A DNA stretch of 40,949 bases from NCBI GenBank assembly GCA_017694995.1, contig JADIMB010000130.1, positions 1 to 40,949 of the forward strand, written 5' to 3'. Made by a program: the position numbers and the translations under genes. The stretch comes from Candidatus Cryptobacteroides faecavium. Lineage in GTDB: Bacteria > Bacteroidota > Bacteroidia > Bacteroidales > UBA932. This document shows positions 18,086-28,600 of the stretch, one piece after another; the first letter of the stretch is position 1; each line of letters opens with the position of its first letter. The notes under the pieces are model-generated. The model did not search any database. It worked only from the letters and a program-made list of their open reading frames with translations, and was not told the DNA's origin.

Positions 18086-21000
18086 TCAGCCATTATCTTT
18101 GCCGTTCTGCTGCTTGTATTCCTTCGGCGTGACCCCGAAGCGGGCCGAGAATTCCCTGTAGAAATAGGACCTGCTTGAAATCCCGACATCGAACATTACC
18201 TGCGAGACAGAGCGCTGGGATGACTGAAGAAGCCTCGCGGCCTTCTCTATCCTGTAGGTCTTGATGAAATTTTCCGGAGACATCCCGAATATTTTCTTGA
18301 AACGCCTGAAGAACTGGCTGTAGCTCATGGCCATGGAATCGGCGATATACTGGGAGCCGAGATCGTCCCGGTCAAGACTGGAGTCAATGACATTCACCAC
18401 CTTCCTTGCAAAAACCGTATCATCCTTGGACTCGCACCTGATATCGATGCCCAGGTTGACAAGCTCTTCAATATAAATCGGGACTACAGGACTCTTGCCG
18501 TACACGGCCCTGTGCACAATTTCTTTCAGGAACGTGATGTCATACGGCAGCATCATGTACGAATCAGATATCCGGAGCATCTCTTTGCTCATCGTAAGGG
18601 ATGTCTTCCACGAGAACATCGGGATGAACCTGACTCCGGAAACAGAGAACCTGTGGGCATACATCATCTGCATGAAATCATTTTCCCGTCCTTTGGACAT
18701 ATCCAGGTCTGCGAGAAAGACAGAAAAATGCGCTGAAGAGAGCTTTTCGAAAGCCTCCTCATGCGTCTTGGCCGTATGGACGGCAAACGTACCGGAAAGA
18801 ATTTCAGATGCAAGCCACAGCATATCAGCCGATTCTGACATCACCAGAGCCAGGTCGCGCTTCCCGCTGCCTTCCGGCTGCGTCCTGGCAGGCTTGAAAA
18901 TCATTTCCAGATGATTCTCTGAACCCGAGACAGACAGCCCCCCGTATTTCTCTACTATCTCAATGGCGGCCTCTGCCAAAAGCCTTCCGGAGAACGCCTC
19001 GTCTTCCCCGCCCTGAAGCAACGTTCCGTATCCGGACTTTCCGGAAAGGATGCCATGCAGGTCCCCTGCAGCCGGGCCGGCAGATTCCAAAGACACTTTC
19101 ATGTCCTGGCCGTTTCCGGCCTGTGACACATAGACCTTTACATCCGCCCTTCTCCTTTTTATGAAGGAAAAGCAGAAATAGAACAGCAGCGAGAAAGCAT
19201 TCCTGTAAACCGGGAAGACCATGGTCCCGAACACTCCCGGTATGATATCGGGCTGTCTTTTCCCCGTCTCTGCAATGATGTCCTTCAGAAGCTCCGGTAT
19301 ATCAGTTTCCTCGACGACACACCACCGCTCAGGCAGGCAGGACTTCCTCCATTCAGATGAAGAAAGAATCTCAGGATATCCGTAAGACAGGACAGCTTCC
19401 CTTATCCTGTCCACGGCAATGCACCTGTCCTTGAACGATGTCCCCTCCAGCCGCAGAGTGGCTATATTCCTGTATATCGCGGATGTCACAGCCGAAAGCC
19501 CGGCCTGGTGGCCTTCTTCAAGAGAGGAGGAGCCGGCGGGAAGCTCCTGCTTTGCCACACCGGAATTGTATACATAGAACCCCAGGGACACTATCCCCAA
19601 TACGAAGATAGACAGATACAGTATCCTGGCCACCGGAGACGAGTACCACGGGTAAAGGACTGCCACAGGCAGGGAAAGTATCTTGTATTCGGTGTCGAAG
19701 ATGTCCATCTTGTACTTGACCCGGAATATGTAGTTCCCGGAAGGGACATTGATGAATTCAGCCCTGTTTGAGTTGCTGAACACAGACCAATCCGAGTCAT
19801 ATCCGTCAAGTTTCCAGGAATATTCGATATTCTCGCCCGAAAGGAAATCCGGCACGGCAAAAGAAATGGAGAATACCGCCCTCGGACCTTCCAGGACCAT
19901 AGTCCGGACTCCTTTCCTGTCCTGGGTCAGCTCCGAGACAGTCTTCCTGGCATTCCCGACCTTGACATCCCTGAGCACTATGTCAGGAAACACGGATGGC
20001 TTGGCGATATTCTTCCCGTCTATCCACAGGAGCCCGTCTATTCCGCCGAAAAACAAATATCCCGTATCAGGCGATTTGAAATAGGCGTCATCGCAGAACT
20101 CGCCGACCTCAATGCCCGCGCTATAATAATATGTATGTGCGGAATCCGTTTCCGGGTTGTATTTTATAAGCCCGCGGTTCGTCGAAAGCCACAGGAATCC
20201 GTCCTTGTCTTCCAGAATGCCGTGGATCATGTCATTCAGAAGGCCCTGTTCCCTTCCCGTATAAGACACCTCGAGACTGCCGCTGTCCATATCCAGGGTG
20301 ACAAGACCGGCAGTAGTGCCGACATAAAGCTTCCTCCCCTTCTCAGAAAGACAGAGGCTCAATATGTCGTCCACTGACTTCCCGGTCAATCGGCCCAGGG
20401 AAATCACGTAGTACTCGTCTGTCCTCCGGTCCAGCTTCACCAGGCCTTTCCCCCTGCTGCCTATCCACAGCAAGGAATCCCCGTCGCTTATCATCGGGTA
20501 GAACATGCATATGTCTTGCCCCTTGTCATAAAACCGGTACCTCCTGTCCCTGACTATACGGAACGAGTTCCCGTCAGGCCTGATCCTGAGCCTGTGCACA
20601 CCGTCTATCGCAGAGGCGATGTAAAGTACGCTGTCGCTTTCCTCATATATTGCATGGATTTCCGTCACCGTGCCTGACCTGGAGGGCTTCACAGGAAACA
20701 GGCCGTCCTTCTCTGCGGAATACCAGTAAAGTCCGGTAGCCCCGGATCCTACCCAGAATCCGTCATGGCTCCTGCTCTCCTCCATGGAATACACCTGGAA
20801 TTCACTGCTTCTTCTGGAATACAAAGAAGCAGGCTCCTTCCTGCCGGGGAAATATATTACAGCATCGCTACAGTTGACTGCGGAATTTTTATACCCTCCC
20901 CCAGCAGATGACACCCGCACAAGACCGTCCCCCTTGGTCCCGAACCACAGGTTCCCTGACATATCTGTCATAATGGAGCGCACCGGCCTTGTAAGGTCAC

Positions 21001-22027
21001 GGGAAAGTCTTCTGAGCATCAGGTTATTTGCCGCTACAGGTTTCTTTTTGGCATAGTACACGGCCCCGGCCCCGTCAGTGGCCACCCATAGGATCCCCTG
21101 CTTCTCGTCCCTGTACAGCCCGTATATCCTGAGGTTCCTGTCAATTTCCTCAAGCGGCTCCGTCCCGGAGTTGACCAGGCGGAAAAGCCCGCTCGTCTTG
21201 AACCCGAGCACAATGTCGTCATAGAACAGCGTCAGCCCGCTTATCTCCCCGTACGAAGAGAGGAGGGAGCCGATATTCCTGATGAAGATCTTGGACTTAT
21301 TCCATATGTTGTATATATACAGGTCATCCCTGCTGTCGATAAAGCAGATGTCCCCGCTCTGATAGAACATCTGCTTCACAGGAAGGTCGTGCAGGTCGTA
21401 CCGGGAGACATTGATGTGGACAGACGCCGAATCGGCATCGAACGACGACACCGTATATATGTCCATCCTTCCTGAATTCTCCGGGCAGTGCCACAATGCC
21501 CCTGATTCGCTTACAAAGGAGCGGAGACCGGGATTCTCGCCATGGAACTTCACATCCGCACGTACGAATTCCCGGTGAAAATTATTGTAATACCAGAGAC
21601 TGTCGGCGGAAACGACCCACGTGTCCCCCGCAGAATCGGAAAGAATGGAATAGTCACAATTGAACCTGTATACTTCTGACACCTTCTGGGTGCTCCGGGA
21701 AAAAAGGTCCAGACCCAGATGGGTATTCAGCCACAGATTGTCCCCTGGAGCCTGGATGATATTGTGTATGATGTTGTTGCTCAAGGTCATCGTCTTCGAG
21801 AAATCTGACTTGAAGACTGATACGCTCCGGCCGTCATAGCAGTTCACCCCGTCATATGTCCCGAACCACATAAGCCCGTCCCTGTCCTGGAATATGGAAA
21901 GGACAGCACTGTGGGAGAGTCCCGACTGATAATTTACGCTTGAAAAGAAATATCCGCTGTCAGCACCTGCTCTGCATATCAACGGGCTGGCAAGCATCAT
22001 GACGGTCAAGTACAAACTTATTCTCAT
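18086..22027 (-). CDS. HTCS-like transmembrane regulator with degenerate kinase and receiver domains
   Basis: I start at the ATG at 22027 (MRISLYLTVMMLASPLICRA, a signal peptide); the longer frame to 22162 would overlap the pfkA stop region and lacks a signal. The 1313-residue protein has repeated two-component propeller blades (GLMWFGTYDGV, GNLWFGTKGDGLVRV, GFLWLSTNRGLIKYN), a Y_Y_Y-type domain (FSNSNRAEFINVPSGNYIFRVKYK), one membrane helix (about 802-820), and a C-terminal AraC-type HTH (about 1222-1313, SVSQVMFDVGISSRSYFYREF). The part between is unusual. There is no phospho-acceptor HELRTP box, no ATP-binding N, G1 or G2 box, and the receiver keeps FLADLD but lacks the N-terminal acidic pair. 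It likely controls the adjacent susC operon, perhaps without phosphotransfer. Confidence 0.85.
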   Translation of the reverse strand: MRISLYLTVMMLASPLICRAGADSGYFFSSVNYQSGLSHSAVLSIFQDRDGLMWFGTYDGVNCYDGRSVSVFKSDFSKTMTLSNNIIHNIIQAPGDNLWLNTHLGLDLFSRSTQKVSEVYRFNCDYSILSDSAGDTWVVSADSLWYYNNFHREFVRADVKFHGENPGLRSFVSESGALWHCPENSGRMDIYTVSSFDADSASVHINVSRYDLHDLPVKQMFYQSGDICFIDSRDDLYIYNIWNKSKIFIRNIGSLLSSYGEISGLTLFYDDIVLGFKTSGLFRLVNSGTEPLEEIDRNLRIYGLYRDEKQGILWVATDGAGAVYYAKKKPVAANNLMLRRLSRDLTRPVRSIMTDMSGNLWFGTKGDGLVRVSSAGGGYKNSAVNCSDAVIYFPGRKEPASLYSRRSSEFQVYSMEESRSHDGFWVGSGATGLYWYSAEKDGLFPVKPSRSGTVTEIHAIYEESDSVLYIASAIDGVHRLRIRPDGNSFRIVRDRRYRFYDKGQDICMFYPMISDGDSLLWIGSRGKGLVKLDRRTDEYYVISLGRLTGKSVDDILSLCLSEKGRKLYVGTTAGLVTLDMDSGSLEVSYTGREQGLLNDMIHGILEDKDGFLWLSTNRGLIKYNPETDSAHTYYYSAGIEVGEFCDDAYFKSPDTGYLFFGGIDGLLWIDGKNIAKPSVFPDIVLRDVKVGNARKTVSELTQDRKGVRTMVLEGPRAVFSISFAVPDFLSGENIEYSWKLDGYDSDWSVFSNSNRAEFINVPSGNYIFRVKYKMDIFDTEYKILSLPVAVLYPWYSSPVARILYLSIFVLGIVSLGFYVYNSGVAKQELPAGSSSLEEGHQAGLSAVTSAIYRNIATLRLEGTSFKDRCIAVDRIREAVLSYGYPEILSSSEWRKSCLPERWCVVEETDIPELLKDIIAETGKRQPDIIPGVFGTMVFPVYRNAFSLLFYFCFSFIKRRRADVKVYVSQAGNGQDMKVSLESAGPAAGDLHGILSGKSGYGTLLQGGEDEAFSGRLLAEAAIEIVEKYGGLSVSGSENHLEMIFKPARTQPEGSGKRDLALVMSESADMLWLASEILSGTFAVHTAKTHEEAFEKLSSAHFSVFLADLDMSKGRENDFMQMMYAHRFSVSGVRFIPMFSWKTSLTMSKEMLRISDSYMMLPYDITFLKEIVHRAVYGKSPVVPIYIEELVNLGIDIRCESKDDTVFARKVVNVIDSSLDRDDLGSQYIADSMAMSYSQFFRRFKKIFGMSPENFIKTYRIEKAARLLQSSQRSVSQVMFDVGISSRSYFYREFSARFGVTPKEYKQQNGKDNG

Positions 22028-22091
22028 TAGTATGCGGTTATATATTATTTGTGCAGATGAATAGCTCCGGCATACAAATTTCTCAAAAAAA

Positions 22092-22118
22092 ACCGGATAT
22101 ACGTACAGTACATCCGGT
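22092..22118 (-). terminator. Bidirectional-type terminator after pfkA
   Basis: ACCGGAT (22092-22098) and ATCCGGT (22112-22118) form a 7-bp stem with a 13-base loop, flanked by eight A on the left and seven T on the right. On the minus strand it ends the pfkA transcript just before the HTCS-like gene. Confidence 0.85.
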
Positions 22119-22145
22119 TTTTTTGACAATATCCCTTGTCCGGCG

Positions 22146-23123
22146 TCAGATCGACAGCACATTCAGAACATTTATCAGCTCCTTGTCGATAGGCTTGTTC
22201 TTCTTTATGGCGCGGCTGAACGGGACATAGACAATCTCGTCGTTGGAAATTCCCACCATCACGTTCCTCTGGCCTTCTTTCAGGGCCTCGATACTTGCAG
22301 TACCCAGGCGGCTGGCGAGGATGCGGTCGAACGCACTCGGTGAACCTCCCCTCTGGAGATGCCCGAGGATGGACACACGCACGTCATACTGCGGATATTC
22401 CTTGCGGACACGCTCCGCATAATGCATGGCCCCTCCGTCCTTCTCGGCCACAATGACGATACTGCTGTTCTTGCTCTTGCGGAATCCCCTGCTGATGAAC
22501 TGCTCCAGCTGGTCGATGTCAGTACTGTCCTCCGGGATGATGGCAGCCTCGGCACCTGCGGCGATGGCACTGTTCTGCGCCAGGAACCCGGCGTCACGGC
22601 CCATCACCTCGATGAAGAATATGCGGTTGTGCGAGGTGGCGGTGTCACGTATCTTGTCGACACACTCCACTATAGTGTTCAGCGCAGTGTCATAACCGAT
22701 GGTTGAGTCCGTACCGTAGAGGTCGTTGTCGATGGTCCCCGGAAGCCCGATACACGGCACATCGAATTCCTGGGCGAACACCTGCGCTCCGGCCAATGAG
22801 CCGTTTCCTCCTATGACGATAAGGGCGTCTATCCCGTGCTTCTGCATGTTGTCATACGCCTTCTGGCGGCCTTCCGGGGTCATGAACTCCTGCGAGCGGG
22901 CTGTCTTCAGGATTGTGCCTCCACGCTGTATGGTACTGCTGACGCTCTGCGAGGTCATTTCATGTATATCATCATTGATAAGTCCCTCATAGCCACGGTA
23001 GATACCCATGACTTTCCAGCCATTGAAGATTGCAGCTCTTGTCACTGCCCTGATGGCAGCATTCATTCCCGGCGCATCACCTCCGGAGGTGAGGACACCT
23101 ATTGTAGATATTCCCTTTGCCAT
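22146..23123 (-). CDS. pfkA: 6-phosphofructokinase, ATP-type
   Basis: The ATG at 23123 gives 325 residues beginning [20 protein letters not shown], the normal PfkA start; the frame extends upstream to 23216 but that part overlaps the neighbouring gene. Motifs: [12 protein letters not shown] (14-25), [20 protein letters not shown] with the catalytic D132 (PGTIDND is the ATP-enzyme form; PPi enzymes usually read PKTIDND), EVMGRDAG, and [14 protein letters not shown]. The nucleotide loop reads GGNGS (N107) where Escherichia coli PfkA has GGDGS, while the following Gly that favours ATP is kept. It phosphorylates fructose 6-phosphate in glycolysis. It has its own promoter and terminator. Confidence 0.93.
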   Translation of the reverse strand: MAKGISTIGVLTSGGDAPGMNAAIRAVTRAAIFNGWKVMGIYRGYEGLINDDIHEMTSQSVSSTIQRGGTILKTARSQEFMTPEGRQKAYDNMQKHGIDALIVIGGNGSLAGAQVFAQEFDVPCIGLPGTIDNDLYGTDSTIGYDTALNTIVECVDKIRDTATSHNRIFFIEVMGRDAGFLAQNSAIAAGAEAAIIPEDSTDIDQLEQFISRGFRKSKNSSIVIVAEKDGGAMHYAERVRKEYPQYDVRVSILGHLQRGGSPSAFDRILASRLGTASIEALKEGQRNVMVGISNDEIVYVPFSRAIKKNKPIDKELINVLNVLSI

Positions 23124-23144
23124 ATCCTTGTATTTTAATCCGCA

Positions 23145-23176
23145 CAAATATATATGATTATTTTCTTTTTGAGAAA
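23145..23176 (-). promoter_or_regulatory. pfkA promoter
   Basis: On the minus strand TTTC (23173-23176) is separated by 20 bases from TATATTTG (23145-23152), a full TAnnTTTG match. Transcription would start near 23138, about 15 bases before the ATG at 23123. The element overlaps the end of the upstream GxGYxYP gene, so pfkA can be expressed independently. Confidence 0.6.
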
Positions 23177-25260
23177 TTGTTTTTCCCGGGCAGCGAAATG
23201 CCGTAAACCTCCACATCCGCTATCCTAGCGACCCCGTCAGAGCCGGGATCCTCTACACAAATCCTCACATACCGTGCCGCCGCAGGGGCGATGTCCCTGT
23301 CTGTCGCGGATTCCATGATGCAGTCCTGGCGGTCCACTGCAGTCCAGTGGAGTCCGTCAGAGCTGGCCTCCACGCGGAAAGCCCTGGTGTCAAGGTCTGA
23401 AGGAAGCCCTGCGGCACCGGCATGCCTTACGACATACCTGTTTATGAGATATTCCTGCCCGAAATCCATCTGCACCCAGGCATCTTCTCCCTGGCACGTC
23501 CACATGCAGGACTCTGACACAGAACCGTCGGCAGCTGCCTCCGGGTCAGATGAAGACGGGCTTGCCGTAATCCGCATCGACGGCAGGAGCGCAAGGTTGA
23601 AAGGAAGGTGATGCGCCTGGTTGTAAAGATTGAAGAAATGGTCTCCCCTGCAGATGACTATATTCCCCGGGGAGAGCTTCTCCAGACGGTCTTTCAGAAT
23701 GGCGATATTGTCCGGCCCCATTTTCCATGACTCGCCCTGTGCAGACAGGAAGAGCGGAGCCGAACCGTCGAACTGCGAAATGTCGTCCTCCCAGAAAGAG
23801 TATATCACATCCACGCCGCTGGCGTAGCACGGGAGGTTCGGGATGAACGGGAGCCTTCCCCCGCCTATGTATGCCGGCACTTTGTAAGGGCGGCGCTCCC
23901 AGTCCTGCTGCGTCAGCCCGTAGAGGTAGCGGCACTTGTCAGCATAGGCATCCATCTGCTCCTGGCTGACCTCGTCCCAGATAGTCACGACCCTGAGCCC
24001 GCTCTTCTCCAGATATCTTCCAGTCAGATCCGCATACGGAGTGAATGCGCTGCCCGAGGTGGAGTTCCAGACATAGTTGTGGGCATCATATATGAGAGAA
24101 TACCCCAGTCCGGAAGGGCCGCTGGCGAAGAAGTCACCGGGAGTGGCTGTCCTGTAATAATGGTTAAGAATCCCAGGCCCGAGGTCCACCAGGGCAGGGC
24201 TTACAGTCCAGTTGATAGGCATGGACCCGCGCCCTTCCTTGTCCCAGAGCTGGGACATGGCGTGCTGGCAGTACTGTATATTGTCCCCGTCGCTGAGGAA
24301 TACCGCAAGATATATCTTGTTCTCCAGACGGGGCATCTTCGGCACCTTCGGATAGTCTATCTCATGGGACATGCCTGCATACACGGTCGAATTCTCATAG
24401 AAGTCGGACGGCACAGTCGAGAGGCCGTACTCGGTGGCGAGACCTATCCCGGAACGCTCTTCAGCATACCATCCGGTCACGATACTCTCCCCTGGAGTCA
24501 TGGTTTTCAGGAATTTACGCAATACTGTGTTTTCCGGCCACTTCCTCGGGTCCAGCCATACCACGGCAGCCCCGGAAGCCACAGCCAGGTCCCTCACATA
24601 CGCCAGTTTCGGGCTAAGGCTCACAAGCAGCCTGCGGGTGCAACGCCCCCACCAGTTCTCATAAAGATATTCATATATCTCCTGAGGCTTGTCATACTTA
24701 AGCCCTGTGAAATCAGCCACGACAGGAAGGTCCAGCCCATGCTCTCTGAGAGTCCCGTAAAGCTCCCGGGTCACAGGCAACGCATTCTCTATCCCGGCGA
24801 CAGTGGACGCAAGGTTGGCATAGTGGGCACTCTTTGACGGGTCATACAGGACTACACCCTTGAGCTCGTCCGCAAAGGAGGTCACGATTGAGAATCTCTC
24901 CTCTGCAGGCACTTCCTTTATTTCCAGGCCCAGGATCCCGGGCCATTTGTACTTTCCTTCGCGCTCTTCCGAAAACAGGAAAAGCCTCGGTCTGGTCCTG
25001 TTGACAATCCCCTGCAGGGAAGAGAACATCACCCTCTCTTCAAAAGGAAGGGCGGCTGCCGCCATATCCAGCCCGGCAAGCTCACCGGCAGGTGCGGCAA
25101 AATGCGGGAAAGCCTGCCCGGCAGGCCAGTCAATACCCTCTTCACTGTCTGAGGGGCCCTGGGCGTAAGACAATGTCTGTGACATCAGCGCCGCGCCCGC
25201 CACTACGGCGGCACACACGGCCCGGGACAGGAATGCCCCGGAAAACAAATTCTTCTTCAT
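23158..25260 (-). CDS. Secreted GxGYxYP-family protein with C-terminal discoidin domain
   Basis: Predicted 700 residues with a signal peptide (about 1-34). The central part ([20 protein letters not shown] near 313-332, [21 protein letters not shown], and [18 protein letters not shown]) matches the GxGYxYP family, named for its G-x-G-Y motif and described in Pfam as putative glycoside hydrolases. Here the motif reads GLGYSLIY, so the last two positions deviate. Residues about 545-690 look like an F5/8 type C carbohydrate-binding domain ([46 protein letters not shown]). Catalytic residues are not established for this family, so no reaction is assigned. It is between the small ORF region and pfkA. 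Confidence 0.8.
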   Translation of the reverse strand: MKKNLFSGAFLSRAVCAAVVAGAALMSQTLSYAQGPSDSEEGIDWPAGQAFPHFAAPAGELAGLDMAAAALPFEERVMFSSLQGIVNRTRPRLFLFSEEREGKYKWPGILGLEIKEVPAEERFSIVTSFADELKGVVLYDPSKSAHYANLASTVAGIENALPVTRELYGTLREHGLDLPVVADFTGLKYDKPQEIYEYLYENWWGRCTRRLLVSLSPKLAYVRDLAVASGAAVVWLDPRKWPENTVLRKFLKTMTPGESIVTGWYAEERSGIGLATEYGLSTVPSDFYENSTVYAGMSHEIDYPKVPKMPRLENKIYLAVFLSDGDNIQYCQHAMSQLWDKEGRGSMPINWTVSPALVDLGPGILNHYYRTATPGDFFASGPSGLGYSLIYDAHNYVWNSTSGSAFTPYADLTGRYLEKSGLRVVTIWDEVSQEQMDAYADKCRYLYGLTQQDWERRPYKVPAYIGGGRLPFIPNLPCYASGVDVIYSFWEDDISQFDGSAPLFLSAQGESWKMGPDNIAILKDRLEKLSPGNIVICRGDHFFNLYNQAHHLPFNLALLPSMRITASPSSSDPEAAADGSVSESCMWTCQGEDAWVQMDFGQEYLINRYVVRHAGAAGLPSDLDTRAFRVEASSDGLHWTAVDRQDCIMESATDRDIAPAAARYVRICVEDPGSDGVARIADVEVYGISLPGKNNFSKRK

Positions 25261-25368
25261 ATTGTTAAAGTCCGTTTAAATTATTACAAGGCACAAGCCG
25301 TCGTTTCCAAGTATCGCCCCTGACCTGGCCGTACCGGAGGGGCCTCCCGGAAAAACTGTTAAAGTTAG

Positions 25369-25596
25369 CGATTTTTCGCTTCGGTTATACACAATAATGT
25401 CACCCCGACGGATTTCTTCAAAACGAACAAAAGCTTTGTGATCGCTTTCATCGTCATCTTCGGCGGCAACGGGATTTTCCTTATCACGGACGGCATCATC
25501 ATCCTCTGTGACAGCCAGGCGACCGGGACGGGCGACATCGCCCTCATCTGGCTCTACATCCGCAGTAAAAAGAAAAAAGAGGAAGAAAAGAACTGA
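25369..25596 (+). pseudogene. Small start-less membrane ORF, possible gene remnant
   Basis: This plus-strand frame is open from the stop at 25366-25368 to TGA at 25594-25596 (75 codons). It encodes a hydrophobic segment (SFVIAFIVIFGGNGIFLI), then GDIALIWLYIRS and a charged tail of K/E residues. Third codon positions are strongly G/C biased, as in real genes here. There is no ATG; a GTG at 25438 would give a 52-residue protein. It may be a decayed gene, or a small membrane protein with an unusual start. The rest of the 395-base gap (25261-25655) holds a 15-base palindrome (GAGACT-TGA-AGTCTC, 25615-25629) and nothing else recognised. Confidence 0.4.
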
Positions 25597-25655
25597 TGTC
25601 TATTGCTTACCGTTGAGACTTGAAGTCTCTCACCGAAGTCTGGAAAGCCCCTGCA

Positions 25656-28600
25656 TCACAGGAATTTCCCGATATGCTCCCTTATGACACCCTCGAAGTA
25701 TCCGGACCAGGCGTCCACGATCAAACCGTCGGAGGATATCAGGAAATATGCGGGGATGCCAGACACACCGTAGGTCAGCTTGAAGGCCACATTGCCGGAA
25801 TAGTTCAGGTTAGCCCAGACGATTCCGTGCTCCGCGCTCGCCTGCTTCCACCTTTCCTCAGGGTCTTCGCTGAGACTGACTATATCGAGACGGTCTCCGA
25901 ACTCCTCATGTATGGCCTTGAGTTCCGGTATCGACCTCAGGCACGGCCCGCACCAGTGGGCCCAGAAGTCGAGCAGTACATATTTCCCTAAGAACGAAGA
26001 TATGGTGCGGGTGCCTCCGCCGATATCGGCGAACTCCCCGTCCACGAACCTGTCGCCCGGCTTGACCCTCTTCTCGACAGAAAGATACTGGTACATTTCC
26101 TTCCCTTCGGGACAGTCCCTGTACCCGTCAGGCAACCTTCCGTACCGGTCCAGCGCCTTCCCCCGCAAAGCTCCGTACTTGTCCGGATAATAACCTATCA
26201 TCATGGCTATGTCCGAAAGCCTGTCGAAGTATATATCTGATACAGAGGATTTTCCAAGCAGATCAAGAGTCCTGTCATAGATGACAAAGTCGAGACTGTC
26301 GGCCTCATGCTCTATCGCGGCAGCCTGCCTGCGTACGGCCGCCGTGTCGAAAGGCACGCCAGGATTCTTTCCCAATTCCGTATAAATGGAGTCCTCCCTG
26401 GCGTCGAGCATCTGGAGCCTCCGGTACTCTGCCCTGACATTGTCCTTGTACCGCTCGGCCTCTTTCTGTAAAGGGACATTGCTCCGGACATTCCAGGTGA
26501 ACAGGAAATTGTCGCTCCCGCTCACAGACGCGGTCTTCCCGGGCTCGGCGTAAAGGGTGAGGAGCATCGAGTTGAGATCCCGGCTCAGCAGCGTCATTTC
26601 CGCAGCGGAGTCGAGCGGGCACGAAAGGGTGAACCTTCCAGACAGAGAATAGGCCGTATCGACTGCGGACAGATAGCCGTCATCAGTCAGGCGGTAAAGC
26701 AGCAGACAGGTGCTGTCGGGGAGTGTCCGCACATTGCCATTCACGGTATAGACACCCTTGTTCCCGGAGCATCCGGCAAGCGGGAGCAGCAGGGCCAGGC
26801 ACAGCATCATAGTCCCGGCAGTCCCGCGCAGATTCTTCCTGCGCCTCAAGAGGACGACCGCCAGCACCGCAAGGCACACCGCCGCTGCAGCGATCACCAC
26901 AGCCAGAGTCCTGCCTCCGCCTTTCTCTGCCTTCAAGGCGTCCGCCTCGGCAAAAGGATTGTCCCCCAGATATCTGCCTTCGGCGATAAGATCAAGGGCG
27001 TGCTCAAGCACAATGTCGTTCTCCGCTGTGAACACCTCCTCGTAAGACAGCGGAACCGGGTAGTCGGGCAGCAGCCCCCTCCCCTCCGGAGTCCTCTCCG
27101 TCACTGTCTCGTCAAACACCTCTTTCACAAGAGGGATCCTGACCACGATCCCGGAATTGGGCAGACGGATGTCCGCGAACTTCAATGCAGTCATGAAATG
27201 GTATCCGCTGCGGGTCTCCCTGCCCACAGTGACCGCCCGGTGGTTACGGACGAGGGTCGCAGGGAATATCGTTGCGGCCGATATTGAGGTCTCGTCGGTC
27301 AGGACATAGAGTTTCCCGGTATAGTTTAGAAGGGAATCCGGCATGATGACCTTGCTTTCGCCGCGGCTGTAGAAGCCGTCCTTGCCCTCCTCCGGGACAA
27401 ACTCCGGGAATATCTCCATATCGGGCGAATAGTTCAGGCTCCACTTGAAACATCCGAAGCCTCCGGTCTTGTTCACCTTGGCATAACCGTCCAGAGGGAC
27501 GGAAGGCTTGTCGAGGAACCACCCGAGAAGACGGTCGATGACTTCGACATCACCCCCGGCATTGTTCCTCATGTCTATGACCATATAAGGATAATGCGAA
27601 TATTTCTTCACCGAATCGGCCATGGCCTCGACCTGCATATCGTCAAGGTCGAAGGTCGAAAGACCGAAATATGCGGTGGAATCATTCAGTATATCAAACA
27701 CATACGGACTTTCCCGATACTTGACATACTCCCTGTGGACATAGTCCAGGTCAAGGGTGGTCTTGGGAGTCCAGCCTTTGCGGATGAACTGTCGCTGCGG
27801 GATGGGCTTATCGTGCAGTTCCTCCCCGTCGGAAAAGACGAAATGCGTGATCCCCAATGTCTTGAGCTCTTTCGGGCTGTCAGCGAAATAATAGTTCCAT
27901 GCCACTGCCATGACAAAATCGAGATAACTCCTGCTGTCGGCATCGTAGCCGCCTGTAATGTACTCCCCGAGTTCCTTTATGCGCTCTTGCGCCGGGACCC
28001 CGTTTATGGAGACAATCCGTTTCCTCAGATATTTCTCGTATCCCGGGACGACTCTGACGACAACGAGGGAATCCCCTATCTTCCCCGGGAAAATGTTCGG
28101 CATGCGGTTGTCCTGCCCGGTATCAGGATACGGTGTCTTAACTGCAAGGTGACTGTCATGTACAAGGGCAGCGCTCTCTCCCACAATCCTCCTGAAATCC
28201 CAATAAGTACATCCGTCTTTCATCTCTTCCCGCTTCAGCGAGTCGAACGCCGCAAGTTCTTCCCAGCTCACCACATCATACAGAGACGGGTAGGCTTCGC
28301 GGTACGAGTCCATGAGGATGCCGAAGTCTTCCGCCGCCTGTTCCGCCGTGAGTGTCTCCGGTATCTTGAACTCACCCGGGGCCTCGAAGGTGGTCTCCAG
28401 GCCGAACGGGGTCATCGGGTCGTCCGAGGTCCCTTTCCTGGTGGATACCGATATGCAGATGTGCGGCTCCGCTATCCCTTTGTAGGCCCAGCCGCTGACC
28501 CCGAGCGTGTCTCCACGGCTGATTTTCATCCCCGTCTTGAACTTGACATCGCCTTCTATGCCCTGCAGCCATATCTTCCTTCCGTCCGGCAGTGTTATCC

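Noticed and set aside
22028..22162. Upstream extension of the HTCS-like gene
   Set aside because: The 45 extra residues cross the pfkA terminator and stop codon and would hide the signal peptide at M46.
25333..25350. GC-rich hairpin as terminator after the S41/TlpA gene
   Set aside because: Pairing is imperfect and the A/T tract is on the wrong side for minus-strand transcription.
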